Of a stretch of DNA of 64,000 bases, positions 17,008-25,800 are shown piece after piece (position 1 is the stretch's first letter; each line of letters begins with the position of its first letter). The DNA is from UBA7430 sp002478765 (GTDB lineage: Bacteria; Bacteroidota; Bacteroidia; Flavobacteriales; UBA7430), in contig CALSTU010000002.1 of the NCBI GenBank assembly GCA_943789355.1, forward strand, positions 558,001-622,000, in the 5' to 3' direction. The notes beneath the pieces were generated by a model. That model was not told where the DNA came from. It saw only the letters and a program-made list of their open reading frames with translations, and did not search any database. The translations under genes and the position numbers were made by a program.

Positions 17008-17568
17008 TTATTGACCTACGACAACTTTCGCGTAGCGGATTACTTTATCGTTTAACAAATATCCATTCTCAGTCTGGTCAATCACTTTCCCCTTCATTTC
17101 ATCTGATGGAGCAGGTATTTGTGTGATTGCTTCATGAAAATCAGTATCAAAATCTGCTCCAATAGAAGACTCCATAACTCGCAAACCCTTTTGCTCAAGA
17201 ATTCCTTTGAGTTTTGAGTGGATTAAATCAATACCTTTAGTCAATCCTTCAATAATTTGATCTTCTTCTCGATGCTTTGCAGCTCTATCAAAATCATCCA
17301 AAATAGGAAGCATAGCCTCAAAAAACTCTAACCCTGCATTTCTGAATAGATCTATTCGCTCTTTGGCTGTTCTTTTTTTAAAGTTCTCAAACTCCGCAAA
17401 CATCCTAAGATGTTTGTTCTTTAATTCAGCGACTTCATTTTCTAATTGCTCTTCCCTGCTGAGTTCTATGACAGCCTCTTTTTCAGTCATCTGATCCTCT
17501 AGATTCTCTTGAGATTGATTCAGCTCTTCTATTGATTCTTCTTCTTTTTTAAGCTTTTTCTTTGGCAT
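17008..17568 (-). CDS. grpE: Nucleotide exchange factor GrpE
   Basis: GrpE releases ADP from DnaK. The 186-residue protein has an acidic N-terminal region, a long coiled coil (about 40-100) containing RMFAEFENFKKRT, the LPILDDFDRA helix, and a C-terminal beta domain ending in GYLLNDKVIRYAKVVVG, the standard GrpE signature. It leads a two-gene unit with dnaJ; dnaK is not in the window. A promoter box with a near-palindrome at the transcription start lies about 70 bases upstream. Confidence 0.96.
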   Translation of the reverse strand: MPKKKLKKEEESIEELNQSQENLEDQMTEKEAVIELSREEQLENEVAELKNKHLRMFAEFENFKKRTAKERIDLFRNAGLEFFEAMLPILDDFDRAAKHREEDQIIEGLTKGIDLIHSKLKGILEQKGLRVMESSIGADFDTDFHEAITQIPAPSDEMKGKVIDQTENGYLLNDKVIRYAKVVVGQ

Positions 17569-17616
17569 TTTTATCGTATTAGAATGTAAACGGTAATAAG
17601 CAAATTGTTTGCCACA

Positions 17617-17638
17617 GACAATGTCGTGACATTATGTC
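17617..17638. promoter_or_regulatory. Near-palindrome, candidate operator for grpE-dnaJ
   Basis: The core ATGTC-GT-GACAT extends as an imperfect palindrome with outer GACA and TGTC ends. It starts one base downstream of the grpE -7 box, covering the expected transcription start. It is not the CIRCE element (TTAGCACTC with its inverted copy). Confidence 0.4.
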
Positions 17639-17639
17639 G

Positions 17640-17647
17640 CAAAAATA
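17640..17647 (-). promoter_or_regulatory. -7 promoter box for grpE-dnaJ
   Basis: TATTTTTG on the minus strand fits TAnnTTTG, with a leader of roughly 65-70 bases before grpE. Confidence 0.55.
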
Positions 17648-17762
17648 ATGAAATTAAGGTAGAATTGACGTGTTTTTACGTAGTGAAAATAGTGGGTGAC
17701 AAAGCTGGTGTCTGGGTACGTTTTATCAGGTTGAAAAAAATGAGTGCAGGAAGATTCTGCTT

Positions 17763-18347
17763 TTACTCAAGTTCGTAGGTTAATTTTTTGATGGTAGCAT
17801 ACAACGCGGGACCTTTGAGCCCTTTAGCGATGATGACACCTTTTTCATCAATCAAAAAATTACTGGGCAAACTGTTGACCTCATACATCTTACTAATCTC
17901 TGACTCCCAACCCTTTAACTCACTACCATGATTACCCCAAATCAAACCATCTTCTTCTACCGCAGACAACCAATCTTTTCTTGCATTCTCTTGCTTAGGA
18001 TTCCCCTGTCTGTCTGTCAATCCATCTAATGAAATACTGACTACTTCAAAGCCTTCTGCGCTATCAAATCTTGCTTGGTGAAATTTATTATAAATGGAAA
18101 CAATATTTGGATTATCTCTTCGACAAGGGCCACACCATGAGGCCCAAAAATCAAGTAAAACAACTTTACCTTGAAAGTCAGATAATTTAAAACGAGATCC
18201 GCTCGGCCTCTCAATAGAAAAATCAGGAGCTATATCTCCAACATTTAAGGACTCACTGATTCCTTCTGAAATAAGGATATCATTGGATTCAAAGCTAAAA
18301 AACAAACCACTGAGAACAGCAAAAAGTAAAATGAATGTACGCTTCAT
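17763..18347 (-). CDS. TlpA-like thiol-disulfide reductase
   Basis: The 194-residue protein has an N-terminal signal sequence (KRTFILLFAVLSGLFFSF) and a Redoxin/TlpA domain with WCGPC (Cys72/Cys75), a cis-Pro in NSLPSN, and the central insertion typical of TlpA/ResA proteins. It should act in the periplasm. It shares an extended segment after the active site with the lipoprotein at 5363-6478 (ENARKDWLSAVEEDG versus KNAKQDWIDAVEEDQ), so the two are paralogues, but this one has neither lipobox nor DUF4369-type domain. It is the last gene of the helicase-DUF4290-murA run, 23 bases after murA. Confidence 0.88.
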   Translation of the reverse strand: MKRTFILLFAVLSGLFFSFESNDILISEGISESLNVGDIAPDFSIERPSGSRFKLSDFQGKVVLLDFWASWCGPCRRDNPNIVSIYNKFHQARFDSAEGFEVVSISLDGLTDRQGNPKQENARKDWLSAVEEDGLIWGNHGSELKGWESEISKMYEVNSLPSNFLIDEKGVIIAKGLKGPALYATIKKLTYELE

Positions 18348-18370
18348 TAAAATAGTCTAAAGTCTTTTGA

Positions 18371-19678
18371 TTAATTCAATCGTGTGATATCAGCACCTAT
18401 GGCTTTAAGTCGGTTTTCAATATCTTCATAACCACGATCAATTTGTTCAATGTTATGGATGATACTTTCACCGTCGGCTGAAAGAGCCGCGATTAGAAGA
18501 GAAACACCCGCGCGAATATCTGGCGAAGTCATTACCGTTGGTTTCAACATACTCTTTCTATCTAAACCTATCACAGTTGCTCTATGCGGGTCACAAAGGA
18601 TAATTTGAGCACCCATATCAATAAGCTTGTCGGTAAAGAACAATCGACTCTCAAACATTTTTTGATGAATCAAAACGGAGCCTCTAGCCTGTGTTGCTAC
18701 CACCAGAACAATACTCAATAAATCTGGTGTAAAACCTGGCCATGGAGCATCTGAAATATTCATGATGGAACCGTCAATAAAGCTCTCAATTTCGTAATGT
18801 TCTTGAGAAGGAACATAGATATCATCTCCTTTTCGCTGAAGCTTTATACCGAGTTTCTTGAAGGTCCCTGGTATAACTCCCAACTCATCATAAGCCACAT
18901 CTTTAATGGTTAAATCAGATTTGGTCATGGCCGCCAATCCAATCCAAGAACCAATTTCTATCATGTCAGGCAGAATTCGATGTTCACAACCACCAAGAGA
19001 CTCTACTCCCTGTATAATAAGCAGGTTAGAGCCGATACCTGAAATCTTACCACCCATACGATTGATCATCTTACAAAGCTGCTGAAGATAGGGCTCACAA
19101 GCTGCATTGTATATCTTAGTTTCGCCCTTAGCAAGACATGAAGCCATTATAATATTGGCCGTTCCTGTAACGGAAGCCTCTTCCAAAAGCATGTAAGTTC
19201 CTTTGAGTTCATCAGCATGAATTTGAAAGAATCCGTTTTTGTCATCATAGGTAAATTGAGCTCCTAATTTTTGAAACCCTATAAAGTGGGTATCCAATCT
19301 TCTTCGACCAATTTTATCCCCACCGGGCCTCGGTATGGCTGCCCTTCCGAAGCGAGCTAACAAGGGACCTACAATCATAATAGACCCTCTCAAACGGCCA
19401 CCCTTTGCTTTAAAACCTTCACTAGACAGGTGGTCTAAATCAATTTCATCAGCTTGGAAGCTGTATGCCCCCTTGCCCAATTTCTCAATTTTAACACCTA
19501 AATCTCGAAGGATTTCAATGAGCTTATTCACATCAACAATATCTGGGATGTTGTTGATAATCACTTTTTCTGGTGTTAACAATACAGCACTCAAAATCTG
19601 GAGTGCTTCATTTTTCGCACCTTGTGGAGTAATTTCCCCACTAAGTTTTTTCCCACCCTTAATCTTAAATGAAGCCAT
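18371..19678 (-). CDS. murA: UDP-N-acetylglucosamine 1-carboxyvinyltransferase with Asp at the fosfomycin-target position
   Basis: MurA transfers enolpyruvate to UDP-GlcNAc, the first committed step of peptidoglycan synthesis. The 435-residue enzyme has the catalytic Lys22-Asn23 (QGAKNEAL) and the inside-out alpha/beta barrel repeats. In the active-site loop, PGGDKIGRRRLDTH has Asp121 where E. coli MurA has Cys115, the residue alkylated by fosfomycin. Asp-type MurA enzymes (for example in mycobacteria and chlamydiae) are active and insensitive to the drug, so intrinsic fosfomycin resistance is predicted. It sits 6 bases downstream of the DUF4290 gene. Confidence 0.96.
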   Translation of the reverse strand: MASFKIKGGKKLSGEITPQGAKNEALQILSAVLLTPEKVIINNIPDIVDVNKLIEILRDLGVKIEKLGKGAYSFQADEIDLDHLSSEGFKAKGGRLRGSIMIVGPLLARFGRAAIPRPGGDKIGRRRLDTHFIGFQKLGAQFTYDDKNGFFQIHADELKGTYMLLEEASVTGTANIIMASCLAKGETKIYNAACEPYLQQLCKMINRMGGKISGIGSNLLIIQGVESLGGCEHRILPDMIEIGSWIGLAAMTKSDLTIKDVAYDELGVIPGTFKKLGIKLQRKGDDIYVPSQEHYEIESFIDGSIMNISDAPWPGFTPDLLSIVLVVATQARGSVLIHQKMFESRLFFTDKLIDMGAQIILCDPHRATVIGLDRKSMLKPTVMTSPDIRAGVSLLIAALSADGESIIHNIEQIDRGYEDIENRLKAIGADITRLN

Positions 19679-19684
19679 TTTAAC

Positions 19685-20290
19685 TTATTTTCTTTTTCCG
19701 TGATTCCTTCCTCGATTGCTTTTCTTGTGAGCTCTCTGAACCTTGACTTCTGAGAAGGAAGAAAGCTTGAGACTATCATTCAACTTCAATTGATCCTCAG
19801 ACATCTGACTCAAGTGTTTCATAATCACTTCATCTTCAACCGTAGATTTATTCCATGTCAGATAACATTTCTTCATATGATTGGCGATTGTGAAAACCAA
19901 AAGATCTTTGTACTCTCCAGCTTCTAAATCAACAGTTCGCTTGATGATTAGTGGTAATATTTTCCCGTAGTGTCGAAGTTTGATATCATTGTCTGAGTAC
20001 TTCAGAGGCTGAGGCTTTTCCTCAAAAGTTTCTTTGGATGGCTTTTCATAAGGAGAATCTACATCCAGATTGAATTCTGACATGATGAAAAGATGGTCCC
20101 AAAGCTTGTGTTTAAAATCAGGGACATCTCTTAGATGAGGATTGAGATTACCCATGACTTCAATGATAGATTTTGCTTGATGATTTCTCTTTTCTCGATC
20201 TTCAATTTCAATAATAGAGTGAACCATTTTCTGCACATTCCTTCCGTATTCAGGAATAATTAACTTAGACAAACTGGTATTGTATTCCAT
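19685..20290 (-). CDS. DUF4290 family protein
   Basis: The 201-residue cytoplasmic protein starts MEYNTSLSKLIIPEYGRNVQKMV and contains HLRDVPDFKHKLWDHLF, phrases I associate with DUF4290, a family largely restricted to Bacteroidota with no known function. The first 140 residues are mainly helical; the C-terminal 25 residues are very basic (Lys/Arg-rich), hinting at contact with nucleic acid. It lies between the helicase gene (8-base gap) and murA (6-base gap), an order that often recurs in the phylum. Confidence 0.85.
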   Translation of the reverse strand: MEYNTSLSKLIIPEYGRNVQKMVHSIIEIEDREKRNHQAKSIIEVMGNLNPHLRDVPDFKHKLWDHLFIMSEFNLDVDSPYEKPSKETFEEKPQPLKYSDNDIKLRHYGKILPLIIKRTVDLEAGEYKDLLVFTIANHMKKCYLTWNKSTVEDEVIMKHLSQMSEDQLKLNDSLKLSSFSEVKVQRAHKKSNRGRNHGKRK

Positions 20291-20298
20291 TCATTTAA

Positions 20299-22620
20299 TT
20301 ATTTGAGGATGTTGAGTTTTGCAAATTTCGCAAGGAGTGTTTTCTCCCCTACATCCGTAAAGTTAACGCTAATTTTTTTATTGGCTCCAGAGCCTTCCAA
20401 CTGACATATTACACCGACGCCGAAGCGTTCATGCTCAACCTTCATTCCCGTGGAATATCTTTGCTCCGTATAATTCCTGGTTTGGATATTCGGATTGATT
20501 TTTTTCAAATTCTTCGGAATAAACCTGGGAGCACTTTCTGGCTTTGTAGCCTCTTTTTTCTGTGAAGTATTGTATCGAGAAGGCACCCTGGTTTTGTAAT
20601 TTGAACTTCCATTATTACTCCTTGGCATTATCGATGACGACCTCGATTGAATGAAGCTCAAATCTAAATATTTTTCATTGATTTCTTCAATGAAACGACT
20701 GGGCTCGCAGTCAATTAAATTCCCCCATCGGTATCGTGTTAATGCATAACTCAAGGTAGCTCTCTTTTCTGCTCGAGTCAAAGCCACATAAAACAGCCGT
20801 CTCTCTTCTTCCAAATCAATCCTTGCTGTGAGTGACATCTGTGAAGGAAATAAATTCTCCTCAAGTCCAACTACGAATACGTATGGAAATTCCAAACCTT
20901 TAGACTGGTGAATGGTCATCAGTGAAACATGATCCCCATCATCCTCATCAGCCTTATCAGAATCGGTTAGTAAAGCAATGTCTTCGAGGTAATAAGATAG
21001 ACTTGTATTTCTCTCCTCCTCCGGTTTGTTGTTTTCTTGATTGACAAAATCTTTAATTCCATTCAGAAGTTCTTGAAGGTTTTCAAAACGACTGATTCCT
21101 TCAGGAGTTTTATCGACTTGCATTTCTTTTAAGATACCCGATTGTTTCGCAATGTAGGTAGCTACTTCATAGGCATCTTTTTCTGCAACCATCAATTGAA
21201 AACTTTTAATCAGTGTTGCGAAATTATCAACCTTGGTTAAACTTCCAGCATTCAAGCCAACAGAATCATTCTTAACATTACCCACTATTGCCCACAAACT
21301 CTTTTGCTGCTCACTAGCCGCAAGAGTCATTCGATCTATTGAACTGCTACCAATACCTCTCTTAGGATAGTTGATGATTCTACGCAAAGCCTCCTCATCG
21401 CGCAAATTTGAGGCCATACGAAAATAAGCCATCATGTCCTTAATTTCCTTTCTTTGATAAAAAGACAAACCTCCATAGATACGATAAGGTATGTTTCTTT
21501 TTCGCAAAGCCTCCTCCATAGTCCTAGATTGAGCATTTGTTCTGTAAAGGATGGCAAAATCTTGACTCAATACTTGTTCTCGCAATTTGGTCTCTTGTAT
21601 GTTTGAAGCTACTGTAACAGCTTCTTCGCTATCTGTGGTTGCTCGATTAACCTTAATTAGCTCCCCAACCTGATTTGAAGTCCAAACTTTTTTATCAAGC
21701 TGTTCTTTGTTCTTGCTGATAACACTATTGGCAGCGTTAACAATATTTTGGGTAGACCTGTAATTCTGTTCTAGTTTAATGATCTTTGCATCGGAATAAT
21801 CCTTCTTGAAATTCAAAATATTCCGAATGTTTGCTCCCCGGAAGGAATAGATACTTTGAGCATCATCTCCAACCACACAAATATTTTCATTCAATGCTGC
21901 TAAAGCCTTCACAATAAGATATTGAGAATGATTGGTATCCTGATACTCATCTACAAGCACGTACTGGAACCTGTGTTGATATTTATGTAAAACATCGGGG
22001 TGGCGAAATAGCAGTTCATTGGTCTTCAATAATAAATCATCAAAATCCATTGCTGCTGATTTAAAACACTCCTTGACGTACTTTTCATAAATCAATCCCA
22101 TCTGTGGACGATGAGCAGCATCATCTTGAGTTTTTAATTCGGCATTGTTATTGTATGCCTTAACGGTAATTAAGTTGTTCTTAAACGACGATATTCGAGA
22201 CTGGACAATATTGACTTTATAAATGTCAGTATCCAAGTTCATTTCTTTGATAATTCGCCGGAGTAGTGCTTTTGAATCGTCAGAATCATAGATAGTAAAA
22301 TTAGATGGATAACCTAACTTATCTGCTTCATACCTCAGTATTTTGGCAAATACCGAGTGGAAGGTCCCCATCCATATATTTTTGGCTTCCAAGCCAACTA
22401 TCTTCTCGATTCTTTCCTTCATTTCCTTTGCCGCTTTGTTGGTAAAGGTTAGAGATAAAATATTGAATGGGTCTACGGACTGCTTGAGTAAATGTACAAT
22501 CCGGTAAGTTAGCACACGCGTCTTACCAGATCCGGCACCTGCAATAACCATCACAGGGCCCTTGATCTGTTTTACAGCCTTAAGTTGAGACGGGTTTAGA
22601 TGACTCAAATAATCACTCAT
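20299..22620 (-). CDS. UvrD/PcrA-type superfamily I DNA helicase
   Basis: The 773-residue protein is a 3'-5' DNA helicase for repair and replication-fork maintenance. Walker A is GAGSGKT (28-34), motif Ia FTNKAAKEM, motif II VDEYQDTN, motif III GDDAQSIYSFRGA, motif IV QNYRST, motif V MTIHQSKGLEFPYVFVVG and motif VI VALTRAEK. The C-terminal 100 residues form the variable tail and a small SH3-like end (GMKVEHERFGVG), as in PcrA/UvrD. It leads an operon with DUF4290, murA and tlpA. PcrA and UvrD cannot be separated by motifs alone. Confidence 0.94.
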   Translation of the reverse strand: MSDYLSHLNPSQLKAVKQIKGPVMVIAGAGSGKTRVLTYRIVHLLKQSVDPFNILSLTFTNKAAKEMKERIEKIVGLEAKNIWMGTFHSVFAKILRYEADKLGYPSNFTIYDSDDSKALLRRIIKEMNLDTDIYKVNIVQSRISSFKNNLITVKAYNNNAELKTQDDAAHRPQMGLIYEKYVKECFKSAAMDFDDLLLKTNELLFRHPDVLHKYQHRFQYVLVDEYQDTNHSQYLIVKALAALNENICVVGDDAQSIYSFRGANIRNILNFKKDYSDAKIIKLEQNYRSTQNIVNAANSVISKNKEQLDKKVWTSNQVGELIKVNRATTDSEEAVTVASNIQETKLREQVLSQDFAILYRTNAQSRTMEEALRKRNIPYRIYGGLSFYQRKEIKDMMAYFRMASNLRDEEALRRIINYPKRGIGSSSIDRMTLAASEQQKSLWAIVGNVKNDSVGLNAGSLTKVDNFATLIKSFQLMVAEKDAYEVATYIAKQSGILKEMQVDKTPEGISRFENLQELLNGIKDFVNQENNKPEEERNTSLSYYLEDIALLTDSDKADEDDGDHVSLMTIHQSKGLEFPYVFVVGLEENLFPSQMSLTARIDLEEERRLFYVALTRAEKRATLSYALTRYRWGNLIDCEPSRFIEEINEKYLDLSFIQSRSSSIMPRSNNGSSNYKTRVPSRYNTSQKKEATKPESAPRFIPKNLKKINPNIQTRNYTEQRYSTGMKVEHERFGVGVICQLEGSGANKKISVNFTDVGEKTLLAKFAKLNILK

Positions 22621-22654
22621 AGCAGTTCCTTAAAGGTGTTTAAAATTATAAGCT

Positions 22655-22662
22655 CAAAGTTA
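22655..22662 (-). promoter_or_regulatory. -7 promoter box for the helicase operon
   Basis: TAACTTTG on the minus strand, about 34 bases before the helicase start; the same octamer is used upstream of rplM. Confidence 0.55.
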
Positions 22663-22776
22663 GTTTTTTTATGATGCGCAAATGCTGTGTTGATAAAATC
22701 TAAATCAACAAAATAGAGTTCATGAATAGACAACCTATTCATTTAGTATTCATTTCATTAAATGATGATTATAACT

Positions 22777-22784
22777 TATATTTG
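22777..22784 (+). promoter_or_regulatory. -7 promoter box for the giant secreted protein
   Basis: TATATTTG fits TAnnTTTG and lies 61 bases before the ATG. The remainder of the 225-base divergent gap (22621-22845) is AT-rich with no other feature seen. Confidence 0.5.
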
Positions 22785-22845
22785 ATAAGCTAAATATTGG
22801 CAATTAATAATTATATAATACCCTTTTAATAATAAAATAACTTAA

Positions 22846-25800
22846 ATGAAAATTATAAATTTTTCTATAATTTATCTATTTTTTACTGCCTTAACCTTTG
22901 CCCAAGACTGCTCTAACGTTAGTCTGAATGCCGTAAAAACAAACTTGTGTTTACCCATTGCAGAATTTGAACTTCAGGGAATCGCCCCATCCGGATCTTC
23001 AGCAACTTGGTCTACCTCACCTCAAACTGGAACCAATCTGTATATTGATGAAAACAATGAATTCATTGTGTATGTAAAGGTAAATATGGCTGGCACCTAT
23101 CAAATTACAATGAATGTTTCACTCCCAAATGGCATGACTTGTGCTAAAACTTTTGAGGCAGAAATTCCTGAAACGTCAGTGATAAGAACAAATGTTAAAG
23201 ACGAATACAAACTTTGTAACAAAGTTACCGATGTTACATTTGAAGTTTTAAATCCCGAAGACTTTCAGGCCAACAGATGGATTGTAGATGACCAATACTA
23301 CAACAACTCAAGCGTTCAAATTTCATTTGATGAACCCAAATCAATAAAAGTATACATGCAAACCATTGATCTACTTGGGTGCCTTAACCAAAAGCAATTC
23401 GATGTACAAATATTAGAGGGTCCGAGCAGCGATAATGTTACAGGTAAATTAAACTCTTTAAACAACCTTAAGTGTCTGGAAATAGGAAGCTCCATAGAAT
23501 TAAATTCTGAAATTACTTCTCTGGAACCTCCTCTATTGATCAAATGGCTTAGCACAGGGGAAATCAAATTTCCTGAACTGTCATTTGATCTGATAGTCGA
23601 TGAAAACACGCCTTCCAATATAGATATTCAGGTAATCTTTGAAGGTTGTAATGTAGATCTTTCCTTAGATCTGGACCATTCTATCAATTATGAAACTTCT
23701 TTTTCAAACTCCTATCAAGGTGAAGAATTGTGTCATGGCGAAACTATATATCTAGAAAATACAACCCCAAATGCAATAGGAAATCCTGATTTTTCATGGG
23801 ATATTGAAGGTGCGCAAATCATTCATGAAACACCTGATTGGATTTACTTCAGCTATAATAAAGAAGGAATATTCAATTGGAAACTAAGTCACAACGGTGG
23901 ATGCCCTTCTGAGGATATAAAAACTTCAACAATCAAGCTCGCTGATGGATCAGAATACCCAACTGCAGTTATAAAATCAGGAAATCTAAGTACATGCACA
24001 ATCCCTTTCGACCTATCTGTTGACCAGGAACCTGATTCCTCTGAAGGAAATGGAGATAACACATACTACTGGTCTTTAGAATCTGAAAACGTAATCATTG
24101 CCAATTCGAGATCAGAAATTTTTGAGTATAAAATTCAAAACCCAGGGATTTATGACCTTATTTTAGAAGTAGAAAAAAACGGCCTTAAATGCACTACTAA
24201 AGACAGCATTTCGATTGCAGCAGACGACCTCAACTTAGATCTAAACCTCACAAAAACATCAGAATGTGCCGGTTATGAATTCAAACCAATGGGGTTTGCT
24301 GTAAATCAACTAAACGAGTCTGTCACTTACGATTGGCAGTTAATCACCAACGAAATGATAACTCATAATTCTGACCTACAATCTCCATCATTCCTTCTGG
24401 AGGAACCTGGAGAATATGACTTGTTGCTAAATCTTTATTCTAACATAAACAGCAATTGTGAAAAAACGATTTACGAGAATGAGCTCATAACTATAAATAA
24501 AAATCCAGATCTTGACCTGTCTACTGAAAACATAAATGACTGTCCTTCCTTTCCTGCCAATTTCAACATTGAAGTTGAGTCAACATTGGAAGAGACTTAT
24601 TCATGGTTTCTCTCGGACGATTTAGACACGTTAGAATGGCAAAATAATAAAGCATTTACATATAAATTTGATGACCCCGGAGCATATCGTCTCAATTGGA
24701 TCAAAGAGAATCAGTCAACCAATTGCACCACAGAACAAGAAATTGAAATTAATTTAGATGAAGTCTTATTGGAGCTTGACAATAGCCAACCTATTGTAGC
24801 GCACTGCATGCCATTCCGATTTAAACCAAATGAAATTAATCAAAGCAAACGATTTCATGGAAAATTCAGCTATACTTGGGAATTGATAGACTCTAGTGGA
24901 GAGATTTACCAAACCTTAAACGATTTGGAGGGAACTTTTGAAATCGATGAAGTTGATCTTTATGACATCCAGCTTAGCGTATCCAACGAAGACGGAAGTT
25001 GTTTCAACCAAGTCAAATTAGATGCCTTTATTGATGTGCGTAGCTATGAATTAAATATGGGCGTTCTGGAAAGTAATAGTTGTTTTACTGATGAGAATCG
25101 AGAGGTCGAAAAAATACTTTATGTAGATTTTGACATCCCTCAAAATTTAAACACCTATCACAATTGGGAGGTCACACCAGATGCTCAAATCGTATCCACA
25201 ACAAATGATACACTAAAACTACTTTTTAAAAAAGCAGGAACCTATGTCGTAAAACACTCAGCATACATTAACAACAGCGAATGTATTTACTCCAAAACAA
25301 TCACTCTTGAAGTAGGTGCAAATTTTGAAATAGCTACTTCAAGAATTTGTTTGGGTAAAAGTTTTATTGTTGAAGAAAATAAAGATGCAGCGGTAGCAAC
25401 AAATACATCATACACTTGGAGTACGCCTGATGAAGAAATGCAAATTTCAAACCCCACAATCAACCGACCTACAATCAGTGCAAATAAGCCTGGAGCCTAT
25501 TTATTGGAATTGACAGTTCAAAATGATTTAGGATGTGCTGGCAGTACATCGAAATACATTGAAGCTTACGAAGTAGATGCGCTATTTTCAAGTCCACAAG
25601 TAGGAGATCAGTGCAATCCAGCCATTATAAACCTTAATAGCTCAAACAACAGATACATCAACTCCTATACATGGAACATACATAAAAATGGTTCTTTAGG
25701 ATTCGAATCTGATGACACATTTAAAACTATTGCTCCAAACTTTGAAACCTTATTCAATGGGGTTGGGAACTATGATGTAGAGTTAATTATTGAATCCCTT

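Noticed and set aside
17617..17638. CIRCE heat-shock operator
   Set aside because: The palindrome arms do not match TTAGCACTC/GAGTGCTAA.
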